64,000 nt of DNA from positions 1 through 64,000 of the forward strand of contig NZ_QVFV01000009.1 in NCBI RefSeq assembly GCF_004212215.1. The letters run 5' to 3'. This DNA is from Leptolyngbya iicbica LK (GTDB lineage: Bacteria > Cyanobacteriota > Cyanobacteriia > Phormidesmidales > Phormidesmidaceae). The translations under genes were made by a program, and so were the position numbers. The first letter of the stretch is position 1; every line of letters starts with the position of its first letter. The notes below the pieces were generated by a model. It was not told the DNA's origin. It ran no database searches and was given only the letters and a program-made list of their open reading frames with translations. Shown here piece after piece: positions 9,667 to 18,342 of the stretch.

Positions 9667-11112
9667 TCATTCTCCTTGGGTCAGGGGTAATTGAACGGTG
9701 AAGGTGCTACCAACTGCTGGCACCGACTGTACTTGGATGCGGCCATGCATTTGCGTCAACAATGTGTGGACGATCGCCAGCCCCAGCCCCGTGCCGCCCG
9801 TGGCGCGGGAGCGATCGACATCCACCCGATAAAACGGTTGAAAAATCGCGGTCTGTTCGGCCAGGGGAATGCCCCGCCCCTGGTCACAAACTTGTACCAC
9901 AGCTTGATCGGCTTGCCGACCAGCTCGCACGATAACTGGAGTCCCTGGGGGAGAGTAGTTCAGGGCATTTTCCAGCAGTTTGACGAAGACTTGCTGCAGG
10001 GCGTTGGCGTCGCCCCGCACCCATAGTGGCGCGGCTTGGATGTCGGCCTCAATGCGATCGCCCGCCGGATCTACCTGCATCACGGCGGCCAACAATACTG
10101 GCTTCACATCAATGGGGGCAGCGCCTATTTGTAGATGACCCATGCGCGCCCGCGTCAGCACCAGCAGATCATTCAAAATTTGAATGGTGCGATCGGCTTC
10201 GGCAGCGGCGGTTTCTAGACCGTCTCGCTGATCGGTTGTCAGCGTTTGGCAGCGGCGCAAGGTACTTTGCAAATAGCCCTGCACGAGGGTTAGGGGCGTA
10301 CGTAACTCGTGAGAGACATCACCCAGCAGACGGCGCTGCTGGGTCCAAGACTGGGCCAAACATTCCAGCGTGTGATCGAGGGCTAGGGCCAGCTCAGTCA
10401 CTTCAGTCGGGGCTTGGTCGAGCTGGAGTTGGGTGACATCCAGCGCCTCGGCGGTGACCCCCGCAACTTGTTGGCTCAGGGATTTTAAGGGGCGGAGCGA
10501 TCGCCCTACATACACGGCAATCAGGATCGCCAACACCACTACCGCGCTGCCGCTAATCACAACCAAGTGCCGCATCATCGCCAAGTAGGTCTGCCGCGCT
10601 TGGGTGACATCCTTAATGACATACAGGGCGCCCAGGTCTTGGCCTGCCATGTCAAAAGTGCTGACACACAGAGCCAATGAGCGATCGCCCACGGTGACTA
10701 ATTCCACGCGCGGCTGTGGCGGCAGAGTCTGTACAAATTCCGTTATGCCCGCTGCCTGCCACGACCCCATGCGCAGGGTTTCAGACTGTGCCCACATGGC
10801 CTCATCCGCCGTCCTCACCCAAATCGCCGTGTCGCCCATGGCCCGCTGATCAATGGCCTTTTGCACCGCCGCTTGGGTTGGCATCGTGGTGTCGTAGAGC
10901 GTGACGTCTTCACGAAATTGCTGGGATAGATCGGTGACCGCGATTTGTTGACTCGCTAATAAACTTTGCTGTAGCTGCCAGTTGAGCCACGCGGTGACGC
11001 TGCCAATGGTCAGGGCCGACGCCAATACTACCCCTGCGGTGAGGCGAAACCGCAGGGAATGGATATCTAGCCACGGCAAAACTTGGGACGGTTGGCGACG
11101 CAACGGGAGCAT
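9667..11112 (-). CDS. Membrane sensor histidine kinase
   Basis: A 481-residue kinase. A transmembrane helix at about 23-45 and another at about 182-203 bracket a periplasmic sensor of ~135 residues with no recognisable ligand motif. A HAMP-like stretch follows (SLRPLKSLSQQV). The dimerisation box is LLGDVSHELRTPLTLV with phospho-acceptor His268. The ATPase domain has LLENALNYSPPG (N box), DQGRGIP (G1) and GGTGLGLAIV (G2). All catalytic motifs are intact. It is the first gene of a two-gene operon with the response regulator at 8988-9662. The stimulus is not evident; no transporter or target gene lies beside it. Confidence 0.93.
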   Translation of the reverse strand: MLPLRRQPSQVLPWLDIHSLRFRLTAGVVLASALTIGSVTAWLNWQLQQSLLASQQIAVTDLSQQFREDVTLYDTTMPTQAAVQKAIDQRAMGDTAIWVRTADEAMWAQSETLRMGSWQAAGITEFVQTLPPQPRVELVTVGDRSLALCVSTFDMAGQDLGALYVIKDVTQARQTYLAMMRHLVVISGSAVVVLAILIAVYVGRSLRPLKSLSQQVAGVTAEALDVTQLQLDQAPTEVTELALALDHTLECLAQSWTQQRRLLGDVSHELRTPLTLVQGYLQSTLRRCQTLTTDQRDGLETAAAEADRTIQILNDLLVLTRARMGHLQIGAAPIDVKPVLLAAVMQVDPAGDRIEADIQAAPLWVRGDANALQQVFVKLLENALNYSPPGTPVIVRAGRQADQAVVQVCDQGRGIPLAEQTAIFQPFYRVDVDRSRATGGTGLGLAIVHTLLTQMHGRIQVQSVPAVGSTFTVQLPLTQGE

Positions 11113-11561
11113 ACATCAAACAGGAATCATTGATTATTACGCTACCAAGGGTTTCTGAGAAATGGCTGATTTTCCCTGCAGAGAATGCTTTGAACCGTAA
11201 CGTTTGGGTTAAACGCTCAATCACTCAGCACAGTCAGGACGATGATTGATGAGCATCCAACCAGAACGCCTCTGAAGCATTGTCTCGGAATTGCGTTGTC
11301 CACTCTCAGGTAGCCTGGGCTGACTTCTCAGGGAATATTCAGCCGCAATCGTTTTAATGTCGGATAAGTAAGCAACATGAATGGGCAGAAAGTGTCATGT
11401 TAATTGAGGTGTCTCGGTTAATGACATCTGAGTTCTGCCATCGGGAGCGCGATCGCCAACGATGCTTGATGTTCGCCGCCGACTTCCATCCGTGATTTTG
11501 AATGTCACCAACCGCCATTCAGTCACGCCAACTGCATTTGTTCTACTGTGTTTAACGCTTT
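11113..11561. other. Intergenic region between divergent kinase and arsS genes
   Basis: 449 bp that must hold promoters for both the histidine-kinase operon and arsS. I see no convincing -35/-10 pair, hairpin or repeat in it. Confidence 0.4.
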
Positions 11562-12575
11562 ATGGTCTTATCTTCCAACAGTCTCCAAGCCACTGCATCG
11601 GCTAATGCTTTTGAAACGGCTCTAGGCAGTCCGCTCACCAAGCAAAACATTCAGGTATTGCAGATTAATTTGGGGCGACGGTGTAATTTGTCTTGCACCC
11701 ACTGCCATGTGGAGGCAGGGCCACATCGGACTGAGGAATTAACGCCTGCCGTCCTGGCGCAACTGCTCGAAATCCTCGATCGCTTCCCACAAATTCGCAC
11801 GGTGGATTTGACCGGCGGTGCCCCCGAGATGAACTATGGCTTTCGGCCTTTGGTCGAACGTGCCCACGCCCTGGGCAAAGAAATCATTGTGCGCTCCAAC
11901 CTGACTATCTTTTTTGAGCCCGGCTTTGCGGATCTGCCTGCCTATTTTACACAGCATCAGGTGCGCGTGGTGGCTTCCTTACCCTGCTATTTGCCTGACA
12001 ATGTGGATAGTATGCGGGGCCAGGGCGTTTATGACAGCTCCATCCGCGCCATTCAGCAGCTCAATGCCCTGGGCTATGGCACTGACCCTAATCTCATTTT
12101 GGATCTGGTCTACAATCCCCCCATTCCCAAAGATGAGAATTTCCGGCTGACCCCGAGTCAAGCGGCTTTAGAGGGCGATTACAAAGCGTATTTGGCGGAA
12201 AATTTTGACATCGCCTTTAATCAATTGCTGACGATCACCAATATTCCTATTGGTCGCACCCGCTTTCAGCTCGAACATCGCGGACTGCTGGCTCCTTATA
12301 CCGAGTTTTTGGCGGCCCACCACAATCCGGCCAATGTCTCGGGGCTCATGTGCCGCAATGAACTTTCGATTGACTATGAGGGGCGGGTTTACGACTGCGA
12401 CTTTAACCAGATGGCTGGGGTTTCCGCCTGCACGCCTGACGGTGAGCCGATCACGTTGGAGCGGCTATTGGCTGCCGAGTCGTTGGATGTGATCGCCACA
12501 GTCCAAACGCGCCCCTATTGCTACGGCTGTACGGCAGGCAGTGGGTCGAGCTGTGGGGGGGCCCTGACCAACTAA
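11562..12575 (+). CDS. arsS: ArsS-type radical SAM protein (arsenosugar biosynthesis)
   Basis: A 337-residue radical SAM enzyme. The cluster-binding CxxxCxxC is at Cys41, Cys45 and Cys48 (RRCNLSCTHCHVEAGP). The following LTGGAPEMN is the GGxP-like SAM segment. The C-terminal Cys-rich region (LMCRNELSIDYEGRVYDCDFN, then CYGCTAGSGSSCGG) is typical of the ArsS/TIGR04167 family. ArsS is assigned to forming arsenosugars from a SAM-derived adenosyl arsenical. The usual partner methyltransferase arsM is not in the window. Two VTT-domain membrane proteins follow in the same direction, a frequent neighbourhood for this family. Confidence 0.88.
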   Translation: MVLSSNSLQATASANAFETALGSPLTKQNIQVLQINLGRRCNLSCTHCHVEAGPHRTEELTPAVLAQLLEILDRFPQIRTVDLTGGAPEMNYGFRPLVERAHALGKEIIVRSNLTIFFEPGFADLPAYFTQHQVRVVASLPCYLPDNVDSMRGQGVYDSSIRAIQQLNALGYGTDPNLILDLVYNPPIPKDENFRLTPSQAALEGDYKAYLAENFDIAFNQLLTITNIPIGRTRFQLEHRGLLAPYTEFLAAHHNPANVSGLMCRNELSIDYEGRVYDCDFNQMAGVSACTPDGEPITLERLLAAESLDVIATVQTRPYCYGCTAGSGSSCGGALTN

Positions 12576-12669
12576 CTACGCCAGCGATCGGGGTGGGGCG
12601 TGGTTCGACCTTGATGGCTCGTTTGTTTCACGACCCTTTGACCGCGATCGCTCCTACTCAGGCAAAACC

Positions 12670-13479
12670 ATGACCTTTCTCAATCATCAACTTCCCGTAA
12701 GCTTAAAACGACGGCCTCGCCGTTGGTTGCAATTCAGTGGACTCACCATGCTCACGATGCTATTAATGCCCATATTGCCAGCGCTGGCCCAGGCGACAGC
12801 AGCCGAATCCGGGCCGGGGTTAGTGGCTCAGATTCAAGGGGCGTTGGTTAATGCGTTGGCCTGGGTCGATAGTTTGGGATTGATCGCCCCCATTGCCTTT
12901 ATTGGGCTATACGTCATCGTGACCGTAGCGTTTATTCCCGCTTCGGTGGTGACGCTGGGGGCCGGGGTCGTCTTCGGCGTCGTCAAAGGCTCGCTATATG
13001 TCTTTATTGGGGCCATGCTGGGGGCGACAGCGGCATTTTTAGTGGGGCGCTATGTGGCCCGCGACTGGGTGAGCAAAAAGGTCGCTAGCAATGAGAAATT
13101 TAAGGTGATTGATGAAGCGATCGCTCGCGAAGGTCGCAAAATTATTTTCCTCATCCGCTTATCCCCAGCTTTTCCGTTTAACCTGCTGAACTATGCCCTG
13201 GGACTCACCAAGGTATCTTTGAAAGACTATGTGCTGGGCACCACGGGCATCATTCCCGGCACCATCATGTACGTCTACTTAGGCTCGCTGGCGGGCAATT
13301 TGGCCACCCTGGGTACAGGCGAAACCCCCAGCAACCCGACGATCACCTGGACAATTCGGATTGTGGCGTTTATTGCCACCGTTGCGGTCACGGTTTACGT
13401 GACTCGCATTGCTCGCCAAGCCCTGCAAGCATCAGTGCCCGACGTGACCGATGACAATGGCGAAGCGATGTCGGCTTAG
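12670..13479 (+). CDS. TVP38/TMEM64 family (VTT domain) membrane protein
   Basis: A 269-residue membrane protein. An N-terminal basic stretch (LKRRPRRWLQF) and hydrophobic segment form a signal anchor, then the VTT (SNARE-associated, DedA-like) core: IPASVVTLGAGVVFGVVKGSLYVFIGAMLGATAAFLVGRYVARDW, an amphipathic segment, and LIRLSPAFPFNLLNYALGLTKVSLKDYVLGTTGIIPGT with its conserved R-x-S-P and G-x-x-P residues. The family contains lipid scramblase or transporter-like proteins. It starts 95 bp after arsS, so co-transcription and a role with arsenical or metal handling are plausible but unproven. Confidence 0.88.
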   Translation: MTFLNHQLPVSLKRRPRRWLQFSGLTMLTMLLMPILPALAQATAAESGPGLVAQIQGALVNALAWVDSLGLIAPIAFIGLYVIVTVAFIPASVVTLGAGVVFGVVKGSLYVFIGAMLGATAAFLVGRYVARDWVSKKVASNEKFKVIDEAIAREGRKIIFLIRLSPAFPFNLLNYALGLTKVSLKDYVLGTTGIIPGTIMYVYLGSLAGNLATLGTGETPSNPTITWTIRIVAFIATVAVTVYVTRIARQALQASVPDVTDDNGEAMSA

Positions 13480-13534
13480 AGCCGATCCGGAAACCCCCGA
13501 CAGCGATCAAACAGATCGCCTTGATATACCGTAG

Positions 13535-13551
13535 GGTGGGCACCGCCCACC
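13535..13551. repeat. Short inverted repeat (GGTGGGC-ACC-GCCCACC)
   Basis: A perfect 7 bp stem with a 3-base loop between the two VTT genes, within the GTAGGGTGGGC context common in cyanobacterial intergenic repeats. It could act as a weak terminator or RNA-stabilising hairpin; there is no T-run. Confidence 0.5.
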
Positions 13552-13594
13552 GTCTTGACTGAAACGCTGTCCGTAGATTCTCCGCTCTCCGCTC

Positions 13595-14251
13595 ATGAGT
13601 ACCGTGTTTCGCAAAAAGGTTTTCTGGGTTTTGGTGTCGTTGGGCTTGATCCTGGCGCTATGTTTGCGAAATTTATCCCTGCTGTTTGATCCCGAAGCTT
13701 TGCTAGCGGCGTTTACGGGTTTGGGACCGTGGGCGGCACCGGCGTTTGTGGCGGCGCATGTACTCGCCACGATGGTGGGCGTCCCTGCGACGCTGTTGGT
13801 GCTGCTGGGTGGCGCTAAATTTGGTCTCTGGTGGGGCTCGCTGTGGTCGCTGATTGGGGCAACAGTGGGGGCGACGGCGGCGTTTTGGGTGGCTCGATAT
13901 TTACTGCAAGATTGGTTTCGTCAGCGGTTTGCCGAGCGCAAGATCTATCGCAATATCGACAAGCTGATGGATACCCATTCCTTTAACTGCGTGTTAGCAG
14001 TGCGCTTTGCGCCGTTGTCGCCATTTTGTCTGGTTAACTTTTTGTTTGGCCTTACGTCGGCTCCGGTGAGTGCGTTTTTTTGGGGCACGTTAATCGGCAT
14101 CGCTCCCGGCACGGTAGCGTATACGTGGATTGGGCTGGCCGGGTTAGAGGCGATTCAGGGCAAAGGATTGTGGCCGCTAACGTTGGCCATGAGTTTCTTG
14201 GGAGTGCTCTCGATTGTGCCGATTTTGTTGCGGCGGCGGCGACTCAGTTAG
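13595..14251 (+). CDS. Second TVP38/TMEM64 family (VTT domain) membrane protein
   Basis: A 218-residue paralogue of the protein encoded at 12670-13479. It has the same order of elements: VPATLLVLLGGAKFGLWWGSLWSLIGATVGATAAFWVARYLLQDW, then VRFAPLSPFCLVNFLFGLTSAPVSAFFWGTLIGIAPGT. The R-F-x-P-L-S-P and G-I-A-P-G-T motifs correspond to those of the first copy. It ends with a basic tail (RRRRLS). The two copies are too different to be a recent duplication. It lies 115 bp downstream of the first, probably in one transcript with arsS. Confidence 0.87.
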   Translation: MSTVFRKKVFWVLVSLGLILALCLRNLSLLFDPEALLAAFTGLGPWAAPAFVAAHVLATMVGVPATLLVLLGGAKFGLWWGSLWSLIGATVGATAAFWVARYLLQDWFRQRFAERKIYRNIDKLMDTHSFNCVLAVRFAPLSPFCLVNFLFGLTSAPVSAFFWGTLIGIAPGTVAYTWIGLAGLEAIQGKGLWPLTLAMSFLGVLSIVPILLRRRRLS

Positions 14252-14304
14252 CTGTTGCTGCTTTGGCAATCCGCAGACAGGTGCCGAGAGCCCAAAAGCT
14301 GAAA

Positions 14305-14362
14305 GCATGGGAATTGCATCTAAGTGTGGACAGCCGTCTCGGCTGTTCTGGGGCAGGCAAGA
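14305..14362 (-). repeat. Dispersed hairpin repeat, copy C
   Basis: On the minus strand this reads the same core as the copies at 52966-53059 and 63174-63271: ...ACAGCCG-AGA-CGGCTGT... followed by CCACACTTAGAT and AATTCCC. It sits between the second VTT gene and the convergent Cache-HAMP gene. Confidence 0.75.
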
Positions 14363-14397
14363 TGCGTTGCACAACAGGTGAATGGCATGCGGCGGGA

Positions 14398-15849
14398 TTA
14401 ATCACGATCGCGATTGCGCAGCGCTTTGGCCTTGATCGCCAGATCTCTAAAGAAATCCGTATCGACAATTTCTTTCACCTGCTGGCTGCGCTTGGTTTCA
14501 TCAATTTCGACCCGCAGGTTTTGGACTTGTAGGCGCAGCTGTTGCTCCCGCTGGTGTACTTGAATCGCCATCTTGCGAAAGATGCGAGCCAGTTGACCGA
14601 TTTCATCCTGGCGATCGCTGGTTTCGCCCAGTTGATCAGGGTTGAAGTTATCGGCTTCGATGTCTGCTGCCGCTTGGGCGATGCCCAAAATCGGCCGGGC
14701 AATGAGCCGCTCAGCCAATACCACCGCAACGATCGCAATGCCCCCGGTAAACACCACGACCCCAGCGAGTAAACGCCGCTTATTGCGGTTGATCTCGACG
14801 GTGTAAGTCGCTTCGGGAATGACCGTGCCGACTAGCCAATCGAGCTGCCCGACTGGAGTCAGGGCGATGTGATAAATGTCGCCCGTTTCAGACTCTTGGT
14901 ACACGAACCGCTGCCAAGCCTCTAGATTTTCGACGTCAAATTCCTGGGCTTGGAGCGTTTCGCTGGCATATTGCAGCAGCGGATTTTGCACGTCTGTGAG
15001 CTGAGTCAGCTGGGCGTCTGTCTCGCCCGCCGTTTGGTCGGGAGTGACTTCGGCCTTGTCGGTGGAAGCAATCAACTCGCCTTGAGAATTGACGATGAAG
15101 GTCTCACCAGGGCGATCGCCCTGGAGCTGTTCTAAATAATCTGACAGTTGATTGAGTTCGATGCCGACCCCGATGACCCCTTGCAATTCCCCATCCGTTT
15201 TGACTGCCTTGGTCAGATCGACCCCCGGCGTCCCCGAGGAGCGGTATACATACACCGTCCACGATCGCTGATCAGGAGCCGCCGCCGTGGCCTGAAACCA
15301 CGGACGAGCGGGGGCATAGTAAGACGGATTCATTTCAAAACTTTTGCTTTCCAGCGGTGTTAAGACCGCATCTTGAATCGAATAACTATTGATGTTGGTA
15401 AACGTCGTCTCAGTGTCAGGATCCCAATCGCGATCGTGGAAGTGTAATTCGCCGTTGGCAGTGCGTTGCGCCCCAAAAAAGTCGCCATTCGCGTCGCCAT
15501 ACTGCACCCAGGTAAAGGTCGGGCTCGCAGCCAGCACATTTAAGAAAAAGAACTCGCGGTTTTCTGCGTCCGATAAGTCGAGCAGATTACGGTTGAGGCC
15601 CGCTTCGATAAACTGTTGTGCTGAGGCAGCATTGCTAAATAGCCGTTCCACTTCTTTTGAGGTGCCAACGGCAATTTCTTTATTCGTTTGGTCAATGATG
15701 GTCTCGATGTTGCGGCGCGAAATCCAAGCCCACGGCAGGTAAACCATGGCCGCCGTAGCCGTCACCGTCAGCAACATTGCGCTAACGAGAGTTGCTTTGA
15801 GGCCCAATGAAGGCCGTCGTTTGGAAAACAAAGCCGCAATGCGAGTCAT
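14398..15849 (-). CDS. Cache-HAMP membrane sensor without output domain
   Basis: A 484-residue protein from the ATG at 15849 (TRIAALFSKRRPSLGLK); a longer frame to 16053 is not used. A first membrane helix at about 17-40 is followed by a ~310-residue extracellular double-Cache region (segments such as YYAPARPWFQATAAA, VDLTKAVKTDGELQGVIGVGIEL and LDWLVGTVIPEATY). A second helix lies at about 375-397, then a HAMP domain (RLIARPILGIAQAAADIEADNF) and a coiled coil ending in IVDTDFFRDLAIKAKALR. That ending normally leads into a cyclase, phosphatase or kinase domain, but a stop codon follows. It is either a truncated receptor or an adaptor that signals through its coiled coil. Confidence 0.82.
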   Translation of the reverse strand: MTRIAALFSKRRPSLGLKATLVSAMLLTVTATAAMVYLPWAWISRRNIETIIDQTNKEIAVGTSKEVERLFSNAASAQQFIEAGLNRNLLDLSDAENREFFFLNVLAASPTFTWVQYGDANGDFFGAQRTANGELHFHDRDWDPDTETTFTNINSYSIQDAVLTPLESKSFEMNPSYYAPARPWFQATAAAPDQRSWTVYVYRSSGTPGVDLTKAVKTDGELQGVIGVGIELNQLSDYLEQLQGDRPGETFIVNSQGELIASTDKAEVTPDQTAGETDAQLTQLTDVQNPLLQYASETLQAQEFDVENLEAWQRFVYQESETGDIYHIALTPVGQLDWLVGTVIPEATYTVEINRNKRRLLAGVVVFTGGIAIVAVVLAERLIARPILGIAQAAADIEADNFNPDQLGETSDRQDEIGQLARIFRKMAIQVHQREQQLRLQVQNLRVEIDETKRSQQVKEIVDTDFFRDLAIKAKALRNRDRD

Positions 15850-16058
15850 GGTGCAGAGCAATGATGGGGTTTGAACGGTGGTGAGTACGCCGGAGATGAA
15901 TGCCGGGCTTGCCCCAACCAACCGATGGGGCCAGGGTGAGCTAGCTGGGTGGCTGATGCAGTTACCCATCGGGCAGTCTGGGCCGCACTGTAGAACGGCA
16001 GTCGCCAACGGGGTAAACGGGCTACGCTGGTGGCCAGCGATCGCCCCTGGCAAGTCTG

Positions 16059-16240
16059 GCTAGCCACGTAGTCACTATTTAGCGTCAACACGCTCATTCA
16101 GAACTGAATCCCCTCCTGGGAGGGGCGAAGGGGTGGGTCGGCCCTGTACTCAAGGGGTTAAACCCACCCTGCCCTGCGGGCACCCCTCCAGTGGAGGGGA
16201 TCTTGCGGAACGCTAAACAGATACGCCACGTAGTTCTAGC
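16059..16240. mobile_element. MITE-like element with imperfect terminal inverted repeats
   Basis: Left end 16059-16085 and right end 16210-16240 are inverted copies: both begin GCTAG, contain CTACGTG/CACGTAG and end in TTTAGCGT. Inside lies a large GC-rich inverted repeat (ATCCCCTCC...GGAGGGGAT). The right end shares GTATCTGTTTAG with the element at 52928-53181. No open frame is present, so it would be non-autonomous. The rest of the 672 bp gap upstream of padR shows nothing I can name apart from the repeats at the padR start. Confidence 0.55.
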
Positions 16241-16496
16241 TTTCCCGAATTTTATCGAGACTCCATCGTGAGACTAGCGCTTGAGAATATAGTCTATGTG
16301 CAATTTCCGATAGGCTTTATGGGAAATTAAGAAAGAAATAGGTTAAGAGTGCCGTGATACGGTCGCTGGTGGCTGCATGGTTCACGACAGCAGCCCCCCA
16401 ATTGGGTAGCTTAAATAGCTGCTTAGTCCCTTACCATCGCTGTCCATAGAGACCCATTGCCTGCACGCGATCGCCGATGCCCCCACTGACTACTAT

Positions 16497-16520
16497 GTAT
16501 TAGTGAGTATTAGTGAATAC
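16497..16520. promoter_or_regulatory. Tandem 10 bp repeat, probable PadR operator
   Basis: GTATTAGTGA occurs twice head to tail (16497-16506 and 16507-16516), followed by ATAC, so the outer GTATT and AATAC also form an inverted pair. Period 10 is one helical turn. The site ends one base before the ATG of the PadR gene, so binding could block transcription start or translation. Confidence 0.5.
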
Positions 16521-16521
16521 G

Positions 16522-17079
16522 ATGGCTCTAGCCCATGCCATTCTAGTGACCTTGCTCGATAGCCCCAGTAGCGGATACGACCTGGCCAGACAATTTGACG
16601 GGGCGGTGGGCTTTTTTTGGCAGGCCAGCCATCAGCAAATCTATCGCGAACTGGCTAAGCTCGAAGCCAGCGGCATCATCACCTCAGAAACAGTGCTGCA
16701 AGAGACTCGCCCCAATAAAAAACTGTATGCCATCACCGATCGCGGCACCGCCATGCTGACCGAGTGGCTGCACACCCCCAGCGACCTCAGCCCCATTAAA
16801 GACGATCTGCTGGTCAAGCTCTTTGGGGGCCACCTGGTCGAGCCCACCGTTCTCTTGCAAGAACTGCGCCAACACCGCAAGCAGCATCAGACCCGATTGG
16901 TGGAATATCAGGCGATCGAAGAGCGCTTCTTTCCTGATGTTGAGGCGCTATCGCCCAAAGCACTGTACCAGTACCTCACCCTGCGCAACGGCATTCAGTA
17001 CGAACAAGGCTGGCTGAAATGGTGCGAAGAAGCCCTATCGACGTTGCAGCCTTTAGCTACGTCGAATGCTGAGGAGTAA
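16522..17079 (+). CDS. PadR family transcriptional regulator
   Basis: A 185-residue protein from the ATG at 16522; a GTG at 16513 is an alternative start but lies inside the repeated motif. Residues ~1-85 form the PadR winged helix: ALAHAILVTLLDSPSSGYDLA, FWQASHQQIYRELAKLEASGII and TRPNKKLYAITDRGTAMLTEWL. A C-terminal helical dimerisation domain follows (LLQELRQHRKQHQTRLVEYQAIEE). PadR proteins repress genes for phenolic-acid or drug response and commonly their own gene. No target operon is adjacent. No Shine-Dalgarno is visible. Confidence 0.88.
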   Translation: MALAHAILVTLLDSPSSGYDLARQFDGAVGFFWQASHQQIYRELAKLEASGIITSETVLQETRPNKKLYAITDRGTAMLTEWLHTPSDLSPIKDDLLVKLFGGHLVEPTVLLQELRQHRKQHQTRLVEYQAIEERFFPDVEALSPKALYQYLTLRNGIQYEQGWLKWCEEALSTLQPLATSNAEE

Positions 17080-17521
17080 GTGATGGCGCGATTGCCCAAA
17101 TTACCCTCACTCCGTAAAAACCCGTAAAAACGTCCTGATCCGCGAAACTTGTTTTGAAATAAGAACCAGGGATACTTTACGGCGGCATTTGTCGGCATCA
17201 GCCTGCTGAAATCTTTTAACCACGGGATATTGGCGGGATAGCCATGAATAACCGTCAAGGTTTCAGTTCCCAGACAGCCTGATTCAGTTTGATGCGATGG
17301 GATTTTACATTTCGGTCGCTTTTGTGAAGAGGTCGCGAAGTGTTGCGTTACACCGTTGTTATACCTAGACCGTCCCGATAGATTTAATTTGTCCACAAAC
17401 ACTTATGTGTAATTACTGGCAATTGGCTGAACTCAGAAGTTGTGGATAACCACTGAGTGTGTCTGCCTGTTTCTGCCTTTGCATCTCACACATTTCGTTC
17501 ACTTGAAAAGGAATCAAAATT
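17080..17521. other. Intergenic region before the first PEP-CTERM gene
   Basis: 442 bp with no supported gene. An open frame on the minus strand (16995-17402) overlaps the end of padR and has no protein-like features. A good ribosome-binding site (AAGGAA) for the next gene lies at its right end. Confidence 0.4.
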
Positions 17522-18100
17522 ATGCTCAAGCAAAGTTTATATGCGCTAGCAGGTGCAGCTATCATCGGTACTAGTTTTGTCGGCGCTGCCGAGGCTCAAG
17601 TTCAATGTTCGACTGATAACTTGGGGGGGGCCGTAGATTGTGAGGGTCCTGTAGAGGGAAACCCTTCTAACGACATTGATTCAACTGACTTTTTCTTCGG
17701 TAAAGACGATTGGATGCAGGCGCTCAAAGTCGATATCGGAACAAACACTGTAGATGGTGGCTTAACAGTGGATGGAACTGGCACCTCCGGTACTTATAGT
17801 CTGACGGGTCTAGATGCCAATCATCATTACATGATTACCCTAAAGGGCGGGAATAGTTTCAGTGCGTACTTGTTGGAGCAGGGTGTTACTTCATTTACGA
17901 ACGAAATCTGGAATACAGATGGCATCTACAAGGGAAACAACGTTAATAATCCTGGCCCTGACTTGTCCAACTTCGTAGTGTGGAAAAACCGAATCGATGA
18001 CAACGGTGGCGGCGAGAAGATTCCTGAGCCCGCTGCAATGGCTGGTCTGATGGCCGTCGGTGCTGGTATCGTGATCAACCGCCGTAAGAAGTCTCAGTAA
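17522..18100 (+). CDS. PEP-CTERM exosortase-sorted surface protein
   Basis: A 192-residue exported protein with a good AAGGAA ribosome-binding site. A signal peptide (residues 1-25, ending AAEAQ) is followed by a ~140-residue domain rich in Gly, Asp, Asn and Thr. The C-terminus is a PEP-CTERM signal: IPEPAAMAGLMAVGAGIVIN, then RRKKSQ. Exosortase would cleave in the PEP region and transfer the protein to the envelope or matrix. No exosortase gene is in the window. Only two Cys are seen in the mature part (CSTDNLGGAVDC), which could form a disulfide. A clear terminator follows. Confidence 0.85.
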   Translation: MLKQSLYALAGAAIIGTSFVGAAEAQVQCSTDNLGGAVDCEGPVEGNPSNDIDSTDFFFGKDDWMQALKVDIGTNTVDGGLTVDGTGTSGTYSLTGLDANHHYMITLKGGNSFSAYLLEQGVTSFTNEIWNTDGIYKGNNVNNPGPDLSNFVVWKNRIDDNGGGEKIPEPAAMAGLMAVGAGIVINRRKKSQ

Positions 18101-18158
18101 TCTCGAACCTACATATCTGTTTGGTTCTGTTTTGCACATTTGAGTACAACTTTTACAC

Positions 18159-18188
18159 CTCCCTGTGAGTCATTTGGCTGGCAGGGAG
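18159..18188 (+). terminator. Intrinsic terminator after the first PEP-CTERM gene
   Basis: CTCCCTG (18159-18165) pairs with CAGGGAG (18182-18188) and is followed directly by CTTTTTG. It ends the 17522-18100 transcript. Confidence 0.75.
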
Positions 18189-18342
18189 CTTTTTGTTGTT
18201 TGCTGCTCATTTGTAACAGTTACTCAACCCTTATTGCGTAATGGTACGCACCTTCGAGTCGTCGGATACCACCTGGGCATGTTGAAACTGCTGGTCAGGG
18301 CACAGCCGCTTGGCTGTCGGTAGAACTCAACTGAGGAAATCT

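Noticed and set aside
8988-11112. Naming the two-component pair ManSR, RppAB or NrsRS
   Set aside because: The resemblance is from memory and shared by several OmpR-type regulators; no metal-transport gene or known target is adjacent.
16995-17402. 135-codon minus-strand open frame across the end of padR
   Set aside because: It overlaps a well-supported gene on the other strand, has no ribosome-binding site and no protein-like motif pattern.
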